A stretch of 64,000 nucleotides of DNA from contig NC_134087.1 in assembly GCF_000715075.1 (NCBI RefSeq), positions 102,277,161 through 102,341,160 on the forward strand, written 5' to 3'. Below are positions 12,165 to 23,906 of the stretch, piece by piece. The translations under genes were made by a program, and so were the position numbers. Within the stretch, counting starts at the first letter, position 1; each line of letters opens with the position of its first letter. The DNA is from Nicotiana tabacum (Eukaryota > Streptophyta > Magnoliopsida > Solanales > Solanaceae). Under the pieces are notes generated by a model. That model did not search any database and had not been told where the DNA came from. It saw only the letters and a program-made list of their open reading frames with translations.

Positions 12165-12322
12165 GGCAAAATACATAAAGCGCCCCTTTAAGTTGTCCAT
12201 AACAGTCATTTGAACACCTCAACTGAGACCTTTTTCACTTAAACATATCACGTGACTAAAAACTGAACTCAATAAACACCCGACCTTACCAGCCCCCCCT
12301 GCGTGTGTTATAACTCCGGTGT
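12165..12322 (+). repeat. MULE left terminal inverted repeat
   Basis: It begins GGCAAAATACATAAAGCGCC and is near-identical to the complement of 46440-46557 over about 120 bases. Similarity weakens over the following 40 bases. Confidence 0.9.
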
Positions 12323-12914
12323 CTATTATAAGAATGAATTAAAAGCTGACACATGGACAAATAATAAGAAATAAGAATTAAAAGGCATCTAATTTAAAAC
12401 ATAAAACATAAAGGTTAATTTTATCGTTTCTTCTGTCTACACTCTCTCTATCTCTCTCACCGAATTCCACCCATCTTCATCTCTTTGATTAAGCTTGGTT
12501 CAATTGCATTTTTGTTGCAAAATTAAACATTTCTTTCACTTACTAAGTAGGATTAGTTGTGGTTTGTTCGAATTGTAGCTTGGTTCCAGATTTATCACCT
12601 AAAGGAAGGTCGTCCTAGGGTTTTGACTGTGGAGTTTTTGTGAAAAGGGGAGTCAGCTGTAAAATGGCTTCGATTATTGCATAAAGGTATGCTTAGATCA
12701 TGCATTTTTGTATTTCATGGCTATATGTTTGTTATGGCGCTTAGATTAGGGTTTTTTTTCTTCTGGAAAATTGAAAATGTCAGGAAATATTGACCGATTT
12801 TATTTTGTCATTTTTAGTACCGAGTTATATGGACGGATATATTGGTGTTGATTTTCATCATGGGGGTCATTTTATTGATGGAAAGTATGTGGGGGAGGGT
12901 AAAAAATAGGGCAT
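12323..12914 (+). other. MULE transposase 5' region
   Basis: This lies between the TIR and the first recognisable transposase codons. It includes a CT-rich leader-like stretch (12430-12490) and a possible GT donor at 12687 (AAAGGTATG) for a 5' intron. No coding is recognised. It is probably promoter and 5' UTR. Confidence 0.5.
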
Positions 12915-13586
12915 GTGGTGGACAAAGACCATTTCTCATTGCCCGAGCTTGTGTCCTACACAAAAGAAACCCCTAAAATGCGCTACAACTCAGTTGTTGG
13001 GTTATTTGTTCAATATCCTAAAACTCAAAAGTTCTCTCAAATTGAAAATAACTATCAACTACTAAATTTGATTAAAGACCTGAAGGATGGGGATCTCTTT
13101 GAGGTCTATGTGAGTCATGTAATAGATAATTTAGAGGTTGTGGAGAAGGATGTACCTGTGGGATATTTACCTTCCTCACAGGTTGGTGATAGTGGCCAAG
13201 CTACAACTAATACATAAGTTAGGGGTGGTCCATGGGTTAGTGTACATGTTGGTGAAGGTATTGGAGTAAATGTTGATGAAGGTATTAATGTAACTGTTGA
13301 TGAGGGTATTAATGTAACTATTGATAAGGGTATTGGAGTAAATGTTAATGAGGGTATTAATATAACTATTGATGAGGGTATTGGAGTAAGTGTGGTTGAG
13401 GATATAGAAGTAAATAATGCTGAGGGCAGTGCTGTAAATGTAGAACAAACTAGGGCTACATTTTCAGATGAAGATATAAATGTTGAAGAGGGTGCAGCTG
13501 CAGAGCATGACAACCATGAAACAGATACAAATCTTGAAGATGACCTTGAAGATATTGGTGAAGATGACCTTAAAGATATTCCATAA
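12915..13586 (+). pseudogene. MULE transposase N-terminal part (mudrA-like), with in-frame stop
   Basis: The frame begins MVDKDHFSLPELVSYTKE, with the sense of the N-terminal region of plant MULE transposases. The first frame stops at 13215-13217. The same frame continues open after it to 13584-13586, so the stop is a point lesion. The second half holds an eight-residue repeat (13225-13440) and an acidic tail (DLEDDLEDIGEDDLKDIP). Frameshifts follow before the next segment at 13831. The start is the first Met in good context but could lie in an upstream exon. Confidence 0.8.
13225..13440 (+). repeat. 24-bp coding minisatellite in the MULE transposase
   Basis: About eight units of 24 bp encode variants of EGINVTVD and EGIGVNVN in the transposase frame. 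The period keeps frame. The acidic repeat lies between the N-terminal part and the DNA-binding domain. Confidence 0.85.
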
Positions 13587-13830
13587 AAAGATGATAGTGA
13601 GATAGATGATGAGTTGAGATTTGTGAGGAATGATGCCAGGGATGTAAAGAGAAACAAGCTGAAGAAAAATGTGAATGATGTTGGATCACAAAGTAAGAGA
13701 AAACAGAGGAAAAAACATGTTTTTATAGAAGAGGTAATTCTTGAAGGTTGGAATTAATAAAGGGTTTGAAGATATAGGGATAAATATGTTGGAAAGCTAG
13801 GTGGGGATGAAGAGTATTTGGACGGCTTAG

Positions 13831-14748
13831 ATGTTGGGAGTAGACAGTGATGAAGAGTTAGATCCACTTGCTGAACCTGGTGTTGATCTTCCTCCTAGAA
13901 GAAGAAGTCAAAAGATCAGGTATGACTTTGATGCTAAAATTCCTCTCTTTGATTTGGGCATGATCTTTGATAATTCAGAAGATTTTAGGAAAGCTTTTGC
14001 TGACTATGCTATTCAATATAAAGTGTCTGTAAAGTTTAGACCTAATGAGAAAGATAGAGTAAGAGCTAAGTGTAAGCATGAAAAGTGTAAGTGGCTAATA
14101 TTTGCTAGTAAGGATAAGGATTCAGGGAACTTTACTATGAAGACTTGTATACCTGTCCATAAATGCCCAACAAAGAACAAGAACAAACTTTGTACAACCA
14201 AGTACATTGCAAGAAAGCTCCAAGATAAAATCATCTCAACTCCAACATCACAGTGCATGAGTTGTAAGAGGTTATAAGGGTTAAATGGGGTTTGTATGTA
14301 GTAAGATCACTTGTATATAGAGCCAAGATGAAGGTGATTAGTCAGTTTATGGGTGACTGGAACCTTGAATTTTCTAGGTTGCTGGACTATACTAACATGA
14401 TTAAGTCCACCAATCCTGGAAGTTCATGTTGGGTGAGAACTGATATAAGAACAGTTCCTGGGAAACATCGGTTTAAATATTGTTATGTATGCTTTGAGGC
14501 TGAAGAAGGGATGGATGACAGGTTGTAGAATAATCATAGGTTTTGATGGTTGTTTCCTAAAGGAAGCTTGCAAAGGTGAATTGTTAGTGACTGTTGGGAA
14601 AAATGGAAATAATCAGATGTATCCCATTGTTTGAGCTTTGGTAGATCAAGAGACTACACATTCATAGAGTTGGTTCATCAACTATCTCAAAACAGATTTA
14701 GAGTTGAGGAATAGTGAAGATTTAACAGTCATGTCTGACATGCAAAAG
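13831..14748 (+). pseudogene. MULE transposase: DNA-binding domain and start of the catalytic domain
   Basis: 13831-14277 reads PLFDLGMIFDNSEDFRKAFA and then KCKHEKCKWLIFASK, matching the MuDR-type DNA-binding domain (DBD_Tnp_Mut) with its Cys/His ligands. A frameshift near 14265 moves coding to the frame at 14292 (LVYRAKMKVISQFMGDW). After a stop and another shift come IIGFDGCFLKEACKGELL, with the first catalytic Asp, and then LTVMSDMQK, with the second. Transposase would cut and rejoin the element at its TIRs. At least two frameshifts and several stops inactivate it. Confidence 0.88.
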
Positions 14749-14843
14749 GTACTGCAATCCATTTATTATGTTGTTTATTTGTTACCATTATTTTTATGTT
14801 GTTGTTGTATCTCACTAATATTGCATGTTGTTGCTGTTATTAG
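14749..14843 (+). other. Intron in the MULE transposase (95 bp)
   Basis: GT...AG boundaries split MSDMQK from GLSSAVADLLPLAERRMC. Removing 14749-14843 joins the two conserved motifs in one frame, which is good evidence for a real intron. Confidence 0.85.
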
Positions 14844-15149
14844 GGACTGTCATCTGCTGTTGCTGATTTGTTACCTCTTGCTGAAAGAAGAATGTGTGCA
14901 AGACACATTTGGGCAAACTGGCAAAAATCTTGGAGAAGAAGGAAGTAGTTTTAGAGATGTGTTACAGCTCCTTTTCAAGTAAAGTTAAGAGAAGAAATGA
15001 AGAAATTGGATGAATTAGGAAATGGTATTTGTGAAAGTTTACTGTCCTATGATAAAGAATACTGGTGTAGGGCATATTACAATAAGAAGGTTAGATGTGA
15101 TATTGTAGAAAACAACATGTGTGAAACATTTAATTCCTAGATATTAAGT
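14844..15149 (+). pseudogene. MULE transposase, catalytic domain continued up to the RTE insertion
   Basis: The reading is GLSSAVADLLPLAERRMCAR, then HIWANWQKSWRR, and after a frameshift KLDELGNGICESLLSYDKEY and ENNMCETFNS. A TAG at 15138-15140 stands where MULE proteins have Trp (NSWIL). The coding sequence breaks at 15149 and resumes at about 27085, on the far side of the LINE. Confidence 0.85.
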
Positions 15150-15245
15150 CAACAACTACAACAACAATAACAACATACCTAGTAAAAATCCCACTAGTGG
15201 GGTCTGGGGAGAGTAGAGTGTATGCAGACCTTACCCCTACCCTGA
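15150..15245 (-). repeat. RTE 3' tail and conserved 3' end
   Basis: On the minus strand the end is a GTTGTTATTGTTGTTGTAGTTG-like tract preceded by the word 'ggtaaggtctgcatacactc'. From memory, near-identical 3' ends are abundant in Solanaceae genomes. This is the main clue to the plant family. Confidence 0.8.
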
Positions 15246-16739
15246 AAAGGGTAGAGAGGCTGTTTCTCGGAGACTCTCAGCTCAACAAGAGAGACAATAA
15301 TATCAAAAAAGAAACAAAAAAGGCATGTAACAACAAAATATGCTAGAAAGAAAATATCAACAATGAATAACTGAAAGGACAATAACACAAAACTATGCAA
15401 AACAACAATGTGAACACAATATGGATCGCTAACAAACCTAAACAAAACTCTATCAGACTATCTAGTACAAAGAGGGAAGAACTCACGACTACCCCCTAGC
15501 CTACCACTCTAATGCTCGACCTCCACATGTTCCTATCAAGAGCCATGTCCTCAGAAATCTAAAGTTGCGCCATGTCCTGCCTGATCACCTCACCAATACT
15601 TCTTAGGACGCCCTCTACCTCTCCTCGTACCTTCTAAAGTCAATCACTCACACATCCTAACCGATACATCTAGGCTTCTCTTCAGCACATGTCCGGACCA
15701 TCTAAGCTGCGCTTCCCGCATCTTGTCGTCCACGGGAGCCATGCCCACCCTCTCCAGAATATCTTCATTCCTAATCTTATCCAACCTAGAGTGCCCATAT
15801 ATCTATCTTAACATCCTCATTTCTGCTACTTTTATCTTCTAGATATGTGAATTTTTGACTGGCCAACACTCAGCTCCAAACAACATGGCCGGTCTAACCA
15901 CCGCTCTATAGAACTTACCTTTGAGTTTCGGTGGCACATAACTTCTCTCTTGACGATGACTTGTGAGTCAAGCCTGACTTCCACATCCGCTTCCCCCATC
16001 ACGTCGTGAACTTACATTCTACATATTTCGTCTAAGTCCTACTCAACTTGAAACCTTTAGACTCCAGGGTCTGCCTCCATACCTCCAATCTCCCATTCAC
16101 GCCGCCTCGCGTCTCATCAATCAGAACTATATCATCAGCGAACAACATACACCATGGCACCTCTTCTTGGATATAGTGCATTAGCGCATCCATCGTCAGA
16201 GCAAATAAGAACGGGCTGAGTGCAGATCCTTGGTGTAACCCCATAACAACCAGAAAAGGCTATGAGTCACCTCCCACAGTCCTTACCCGAGTCATAGCTC
16301 CATCATACATATCCTTTATCACCCTAATGTAAGCCACCGACACACCTTTCACCTCCAGACACCTCCAAAGGACGTCCCTAGGAACCTTATCATACGCCTT
16401 CTGTAGGTCAATAAACACTATATGCAAATCCCTCTTCCTATCCCTGTATAGTTCCACCAACCTCCTGATAAGGTGGATAGCTTCCGTAGCAGAATGACCC
16501 GGCATGAACCCGAACTGGTTTTTCGATATAGACACTGCCTTCCTTATCCTCCCTTCCACCACCTTCTCCCACACTTTCATGGTATGAATTAGTAACTTGA
16601 TACCCCTATAGTTGTTACAATTCTGGATATCCCCTTTGTTCTTGTACACCAGAACCATTGTACTCCACTGCCACTCATCAGACATCCTCTTTGTCCTAAA
16701 GATAACATTAAACAACCCAACCATCCACTCCAAGCCTAC
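15246..16739 (-). pseudogene. RTE reverse transcriptase, C-terminal two thirds, broken
   Basis: The frame at 16733-16260 reads [30 protein letters not shown] and [17 protein letters not shown], typical RTE RT blocks. After a stop the frame at 16244 reads [19 protein letters not shown], then [12 protein letters not shown] with the catalytic FADD. Further on, KLKGKFYRAVVRPAMLFGAE and KNSHI with MREAQLRWSGHV form the RTE C-terminal region, with stops and a deletion between 15950 and 16040. RT would copy LINE RNA at a chromosomal nick. Confidence 0.88.
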
Positions 16740-16744
16740 TCTAC
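16740..16744. repeat. E2 target site duplication, left copy
   Basis: TCTAC here is identical to 26785-26789. It defines the exact ends of E2 inside the LINE. Confidence 0.93.
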
Positions 16745-17439
16745 TATAACGATCCGACTGGTCGTTTTGAGATTTTGTATTTCGCTCGCTAGTTCTTGGG
16801 CATGACTAGCCCTGTATGATGTATTATGACTTATGTAAATCGTTGGTTTTGGTTTACAGGGTAACCAGAATGAATTTTGAAGAAACAGTTATCAGTTTGA
16901 AGCTTAAAACTTGAAAGGTTTGACCAAGATTTGACTTGTTAGTATATGATATCGGATTGGAATTTTTATGATTTGGTTAGCTCTGTTAGGTAATTTGACC
17001 TAGGAGCGTGATCGGAATGCATTTTAGAGGTCCGGAATAGAGTTAGGCTTGAATTGGCAAAATTGGAATTTCGACATTTTTCGGTTGATAGGTGAGATTT
17101 TGATATAGGGGTCAGAATGGAATTCCGGGAGTTTTAGTAGGTCCGTCGTGTCATTTGGGATATGTGTGCAAAATTTCAGGTCATTCGGATATGGTTTGTT
17201 AGACTTTTTGATCAAAAGCGTAATTTGGAAGATTTTGGAACCTTGAGCTTGATTTTGATGTGATTTGGTTGATTCGATGTTGTTTGAGGTGTTTTGAAGA
17301 TTGGTACAAGTTTGAGTAGTGGTATATGGTGTTATTGTGCTTTTGGTTGAGGTCCTAGGGGCCTCGGAGAGTTTTCGGATGGTTGACGGAGAGTTTGGAA
17401 TTTTGGGGAAGCTGCATAATTTTTATGCTTCTGTTGTTT

Positions 17440-17690
17440 CTGCATCTGCGGATTGGGGACTGCAGGTGCGACGCCGTAGATGTGAAGAAAGGACTGCAGA
17501 TGCGGTCAAGGACACGAAGGGCAAGCACCACAGATGCGGAGTGTGGGCGCACCTGCGATGACGCATGTGCGATTATTTGATCGCAGATGCAACTTGGGGT
17601 ATTTAAGTGGAAACCGCAGGTGCGGTTGTCAAGATCACAGAAGTGTGACCGCAGAAGTGGTTAAAGGGCCGCAAGTGCGAAAAGCCTGGG
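17440..17690 (+). repeat. GC-rich CGCAGATGCGG-type repeats in the E2 5' LTR
   Basis: Repeated short words are variants of CGCAGATGCGG, CGCAGGTGCGG and ACCGCAGAAG, many self-complementary. The partner block in the 3' LTR is 24595-24850 and E1 has one at 5505-5690. Confidence 0.75.
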
Positions 17691-18884
17691 CCAGAAGGTA
17701 TACAAGAATTCCTTTGCGATTTTTAAGTTGTTCTTCACCATTTCTAAGTCGGTTTTGGAACTTTTGAGAGATTTTGCAGAGGGAATTCAAGGAAGCTTCG
17801 TTGAGGTAAGATTGTTGAACCTAAAATTTGTTTCTATGGTATTATTTCACGGATTAGAGCTGTAATTATGGAAATTTAGGGTTAAAATTTGGAAAACTAG
17901 GGCTTGGTATTGGAGACCTTGACTTGAGGATTTGAGGGGCCATTTATGGTCGGATTTTGGAACTTTTGATATGTATGAACTCGTGGGGAGCTAAGGAATC
18001 TATTGATGTAAATTTTATCGAATTCCGAGATGTGGGCCCAGGGGTCGGGTTTTGGTAAATTTCGGGATTGATGTTGTAAATTGATTATTTTTGCATGGGC
18101 TTCGTTCCCTTAGCATATTTTGACATTGTGATTCTGATTTTGGTTAGATTCGATGCAAGTTGAGGCCGATTCGAGGGGCAAAGGCATTGCGGGCTAGAGT
18201 TTAGACCGGATCGAGGTGAGGAATGATTGTAAATGTTATCCTGAGGGTATGAAACCCCAGATTACACATCGTTGTGCTATATTGAGGTGACACACATGCT
18301 AGATGACGAGCGTGGGATTGTGCACCATTGGGGATTGTGACTTAGTCTGTCCCGTATGACTGTTAAGTCACGTATTTGATTAAAACTTGTTTTATATCAT
18401 TGTGTTTTGGAAAGTATTATCGTGTTTTGGGCTGAATGCCATATTTGGGCCTCATGCCAACTATTTGGACCCTTAGGGAGATTTTTACTACTATTCCTCG
18501 CTGTGATGACTTTATACTTGTACGCAATCATGCTTTATTCTACTGTTTTCATAACTTAGCCATGTTTACTCTATTTTAACACATTATGATGTTTTAAATG
18601 ATATTTTGGGCTGAGCATCATGTTTTACTGTTGCCCGAGTGGCTTTTGAGGTTCTGAATGAGTAAGACCGAGGCCTGTGTTGTGAGGATACTTTTAGGTC
18701 GGGCTGGATGCCGCAGTAGTGATACACTGATTTATGATTATGAGGCCGAGGGCCTGAGATTGTATGCCCTGAGGTGGCTTGATATGAGGCTGAGAGCCTA
18801 TTGATTATGCCACGAGATGGCTTGATATTGCCCTTGGGCCGTAAGGGGCCCCTCCCAGAGTCTGTACACCCCCCAGTCAGTGCG

Positions 18885-18965
18885 GGTACCCATTGTGATA
18901 TTGGGTACCCTCCCTTGGGTACCCATTGTGATATCGGGGCCCCTCCCTTGGGCCGTAAGGGTTGG
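18885..18965 (+). repeat. Short tandem duplication unique to the E2 5' LTR
   Basis: GGGTACCCATTGTGATAT is followed by GGG and a CCTCCCTTGGG spacer twice in succession. The 3' LTR has one copy, at about 26041-26058. This accounts for part of the LTR length difference. Confidence 0.75.
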
Positions 18966-19632
18966 TGTTGTTGCCTGAGGGGCGGTTTTTATGTGTTTAT
19001 CTCTTCTAGTTGCCTATCATTTACTTGTTTAACTGTTAAATAGGTATTTTAAAGAAGCTTATATTGAACTAAGGCATTTTTAAGAGATTTCACTATTTTG
19101 TAGCACTTTACAGGTTTTACTTTGCCTCTTTATAGCATTTTGTTGTGTTCTTACGTGATTTCTTATCGCTTAGTCTTCATTTATTATTATTACTCACTGA
19201 GTTGGAGTACTCACTTTACTCCCTACTCCCTGCGTGCAGATTCAGGCGCTTCAGGTCCTGCTTGTGAGGGTTGATAGCTTCCAACAGATTTTCAGAGTCC
19301 ACTAGGTAGTTGCTCGGCGTTCGCAGCCCCGTGTTTCTCCCTCTTATCATTATTTCCTTCCCTTGTACTGGGTTTTTGTAATAGACTGTGTAGACCCTTT
19401 TCCATATTCCTAGACTTATGTTAGATGCTCATGACTGGTGACACCCCGATGTTGGGCTGTGTTGGTTTTTCCGCAAATTGTACTATCTCACTGTTTCTAT
19501 GAGATTTAATCATGTTAAATACTTAATTATGTTATTTCAATTGTTTCAAATTAATTGAGTGTGGTGTCGGCTGGCCTTGTCTTCACGAGAGGCGCCATCA
19601 CAATCGGGTCTGGGTTTAGGGTCGTGACAAGT

Positions 19633-19644
19633 TGGTATTAGAGC
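19633..19644 (+). other. E2 primer binding site (iMet type, one mismatch)
   Basis: TGGTATTAGAGC stands three bases after the LTR end. The consensus is TGGTATCAGAGC. Confidence 0.88.
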
Positions 19645-22198
19645 CTAGGTTACATAGGTCTCACGAGTCAAGAGCAGGTTTAGTAGAGTCTCGCGGATCA
19701 GTACGGAGATGTCTATACTTATCTTTGGGAGGCTACAGAACCTTTAGGAAAAAATTTCACATTCTTGAATTCTTATCGTGCGTCCTTGATTCAGCTTGGA
19801 ATGTAACTCTTTGAATTCCTTCCACGCATTCATATGCGTGCATGAGCGCTCTGTATCAGATATGCATCGATGGCTTGTGATTCCCTGATCGAGGGGTGAG
19901 ACGTGATCTTTATGTGTTGATGTTGGGCCGGTCTGGAGGACTTGAGGCCAGGTTTTCGCCTACAGCTTGAGCACTGAGGCGTTGATTGTGTGAGCACATG
20001 CTTGTGGATTTGTATGTCCGCTAGTGTCCCTGTTAGTGGGAGTGACGACTGGGTAGCTATGTAATGAGTATGATATGACTGCGATATGTATTCGTATGAT
20101 TTAGAAGCGACGAGAAGGGTCTGCTGGAGGATAGAAGAACTATTAGGTGCTTGATTTCCATCTTGATTTGAGGTATAGCCCTGAGGTATGGGTGTGTGAA
20201 GAATCTTTTCATGTTTTCTAGTTGGGTAGTGAAGTAGATTTCACGTTGTGTTATGAGTTCAAACTCAGGAAGATTAAGTGACTACGTAATGTTTATGACG
20301 GTGGAAGGTATAAAGAAATGTTAGTTTGAGGCGAAGCAGGTGGATTATTTCCTGTGGAGTGTTCTGAAGTTGTGTAATCCTTATGTGGTCTGATGGAAGA
20401 TCTCTTCTACCAGTGAAATATATGTGTTGCAATTCAAATTTGGGTCGCCTAAGAGAGTGGGCTTGACTGTTATGAGGGCGAACGCGAGATTTGTAGAATA
20501 TTTGAGGTAATAGATGGTCTGTGTTGTACGAGCTTACGAAGGATTGAGTTTAATCTCACTATGGTATTATGACAGTGATAGAGTATACACATTATGAGTT
20601 ATTGTGTGATTTGATCTATGCTTTGAGCCAAGTGGGGGAGTCTGCTATTGATTAGGTGATTGCACGATTATGTGCTATGTTGGTTCCAGTTTTAGGCGTA
20701 CTGGTGAATTAGATGTGCTATGTTGGTTCCAGTTTGAGGCGTACTGGTGAATTAGTTATAGCTTGCAGAGCTTGAGACCGAGGATGGCTCGAGTAAAGGA
20801 AATTTCAATAAAGGTTGTGCTAGGCTTTATGGGTGTATGAGAGTCGCGGAATGACTTGAGTTGTTATTGGTAAAGGATGCTTGGTGCATAGGACAGGAAG
20901 TTGCTTGGTTGCATTAAGGTGAGGTTACATTCTGCGGTGTCGGAGTGCTAATGAGGCACATGTAGTTCGGTTCATTTGATCAGGCTAATTGCAGTTTAAG
21001 TAGAGGGGATGACTCTCGAGAATGGTTCTAATGTGCTCCAGATTTTACATGTAATAGTTGGAGATTTTCGGGTTGTATATTTGGCTAGAAACTGAGGTTG
21101 CATTGGAGGGTGTCAAGACTTATGGTATTTCTATATCATTATGGATTCTACACATCAGCATCAGGAAGGTGAAGGTAACGAATTTAGATTCGCAGGAAGT
21201 CTCTTCAGAGTAAGGTATTTCGAATGTGGTGCTTTTGGGGATATTTGAGAGAGTAGTCAGCGGCTTATGAGCCTTAGACGATGTGGTGTTATGCTCAAGT
21301 CTCGTGTGGCGAGTCTGGGTCAAGGATTGTGATGTGATAGCGGGAAGAAGTATCAAGTTGAAGGTAAATTCAGAGGAACTTGTATAGATGAGATAGCTTG
21401 GTAGTAGGTCGGATCGGTATGGGAAAGGATATGATAAGTTCTTTGGGTGCTTATGAGGTAAAGAGTTCCTATAGGTGTTTCGCGACAATGCTCTTGAGTT
21501 TAGTGACCTGCGTATCTTGGTTGAGTTAGAAGGATTCAGTCCTGACGGTTTAGTTTTGTGCAAATGGAATTCAGAGAGTTCTTGACAGTTTCTGCCACGG
21601 TTAGAGATACGTATTTTCTACGAGCGCGAGAAGCATAGAATGTGTAGTGATTTTCTTCTAGATGGGGATCAATGGAAAGTTTTTTGCTAGTTGAGTATGT
21701 AGCTGCCGGTGGCTCGGAAGGGGTATGAAGTTCTCATGTTCATCCTAGGATGGTATGGTATATGTGGTATGTTGTGTAGGATTGAGATTTGCATGTGTAA
21801 GGTCACGATTCAGTTTTGACAGGAAGGTCACAAATTCTTAGGTGACATGGACAGTTCAGATGATTAGGGAAACAATATTACTAATTGATGTGGCTTGATG
21901 AGGGTATACGTTTCAGAAAAAAGGGCAATGTGATTGAGTTAATGATACTTCATTAGTATTGCGGCACACTCTTGTTGGATCGACGGCTGATATTCGAGTT
22001 TGCTTGGTGGCACAGAAGAATTTTTGGAGTACCTCTCGTGGGATGATTGGGTGTTAGAGGTGTGTTGAGTATTTAGGCAGTGGAGTTGGGATCAGATATG
22101 GTGATTCGCGTGCTGTATGGATTTGGATACTGGGAGTTCTCATGGACAGGTTAGGTTTGTGGTTGTGGACCGCATATATCGATCTTGTGTGATAACTA
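19645..22198 (+). other. E2 internal region upstream of the pol remnant
   Basis: No gag motif could be read. Frames are short on both strands. A duplicated phrase at 20670-20760 ('gtgctatgttggttccag') marks a small tandem duplication of about 50 bp. The rest is uninformative. Confidence 0.55.
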
Positions 22199-22730
22199 TT
22201 GGGGGTTTGGAGACCCAGTGGATCTTTGTTTCTTGGTATGTTAGATTTTGGATGTGATATTGGGTATTTGTCTCAGTGTTGTGTTATTCTGGGTTGTTGC
22301 GCTAAGATGGCAACGTTGGTTATGCCGGGGATGCCACTGATTGAGTGGCGAGGTTCGACGGATTATGTTTTTAGTAGGGTGGTTTCATTTTGAAGATCCA
22401 ACGGATGGCTGGGAACGATTGTCTTTTTTTATTTTGGCCTTCGTGATGGATGTCAGAGTAGAGACTCCTACCATTGATTGAGTCCTGGTTGCGAGGGATT
22501 TTTTTTGATGTGTTTCTTGCGGCCGGCATGTGACCGGATAGGGTTGTTGATTTCAGTATTGATGTGGTGTCGGGCACCATATCGTATGGCACCGGCGGAG
22601 TTAAAGAATTTGAAGGATCAGCATCAAGAACTATTGGTAAGAGGTTCATTGGTAGATCAAAATGGATGTGTGTTCTACATCGAGTCGGCTTTGTTGACTT
22701 CGAGTTGCGATTGTCGAGGGATGTATTGAT
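22199..22730 (+). pseudogene. Remnant of chromovirus-type pol (protease-RT linker and RT start)
   Basis: 22199-22393 encodes LDFGCDIGYLSQCCVILGCC, then MPGMPLIEWRGSTDYVFSRV. This aligns from memory with the Tekay/Del linker, where LDFDVILGMDWL and the LEWRG block are expected. The frame at 22478 contains APYRMAPAELKNLKDQHQEL at 22574-22633, the well-known start of Ty3/gypsy RT. The reading changes frame between the two. The RT palm and YVDD box are not visible. This is what assigns E2, and by similarity E1, to the chromovirus side of Ty3/gypsy. Confidence 0.8.
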
Positions 22731-23870
22731 TCGGTTGTTATTGAGCTGTTAGTGTTCTGAGGTGATCTATGAGTTACTCTTCTGTGTTGCGAGGCGTTAT
22801 GATGTGTTGATTATAGGCACATATGGTGCGGTCCTATTGGTGTTTCATAGTGAAATTCGAGCGGGAAGAGTATTGGGTATTGCTCGGTGGATGGCGTATC
22901 GGTTGTGTCCTTTTGGGTTGTGTAATGTTAATTCAATTGCTTCTCCGTTGTTATGATGATTTGCTTTGGTTCTAGACATCAAATTTGTGCATGGTTGTCG
23001 ACTTTGAGCATAGTGACTTGAGGTGTTTCACGTGAACCGGTGTTTGGAAAGGATCGTGCATTGCAACAAAGTTATGTGGAAGTATGACCCTTCGGGTTAG
23101 ATTCGTGTGTTCTTGTCCTAAGATGTGTGGTGAGTTATTAGCATTGTGTGTGGTAGTACTGGTGAGGTTACGGTACAGCTCACTCATTTGCGTCATTTTA
23201 ATGATTTGAGTACGTTCGAATTGTTGCTTATTGGTGTGCAGATTGCACGAGTTGCGACTTTAGATGGTAGTGATATGTCATGTCCCCAGAGTAGTTGTGT
23301 TGGATTAGATGAGATCGTCGGGATCTATAATGAATACAAATGGATTCGATTTCAGCATGTTAGAAGGATAATATCGATGTTCGGCTTAGAAATTTCTATG
23401 GTTCTTGCCAAGAGAGAAGTGGCTTCATGAATGGTTGATCTGAGGAATGGTTATGACTTTTTACGTGTTTCATTTATCATTGGCAGTATACGGAAGTGTT
23501 GGAATGAGGCTTTATTGGATAAGAGGCTTATTATCGATATTCAGTTGTTTTGAGCAACTGCTGTGATTAGAGGTTATCGCCACGAGTGTTTGAGTTTTGT
23601 GGTACATCATGTAATTCCATTTGAGGTTGCAGGTATGGTTTGTTACAGCTTGTTCGGGCTTATTCAAGGTATAAATGTGAGATTCTAATCTTGTGGATGA
23701 TTTCAGAAGTGGAAATGTGATTCTAAGGTTTATGGGCTAGGTTGGATTGCGGAATTTCAGTTGCATTGTATTATCAGACCTATATGAGATAGGGTGACGT
23801 GGGATCACCCCCGGTATGTGCATGGTAAGGTTACATAGAGATTTGATGGCATTCGGAACAACTCTGGGCA
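22731..23870 (+). other. E2 internal region downstream of the pol remnant
   Basis: No RNase H, integrase or chromodomain motif could be read. Several open frames of 60-90 codons have no recognised product. It is presumably heavily mutated pol. Confidence 0.5.
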
Positions 23871-23906
23871 CGTTCGAGGACAAACGTATGTTTAAGTGGA
23901 GGAGGA
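23871..23906 (+). other. E2 dyad and polypurine tract
   Basis: CGTTCGAGGACAAACG is the E1 dyad with one mismatch. It is followed by AAGTGGAGGAGGA next to the LTR start TGTAACGATC. Confidence 0.85.

Larger units (their letters stand above)
16745..19629 (+). repeat. E2 5' LTR (2885 bp)
   Basis: It begins TATAACGATCC (TG mutated to TA) and ends GGTCGTGACA. It carries a GC-rich dyad block and, at 18885-18965, a duplicated segment missing from the 3' LTR. Confidence 0.92.

Noticed and set aside
13115..13657. 180-codon minus-strand open frame
   Set aside because: Shadow of the transposase minisatellite and acidic tail.
133..19644. TGGTATCAGAGC-like segments as possible tRNA genes
   Set aside because: They lie right after LTR ends and lack a cloverleaf; they are primer binding sites.
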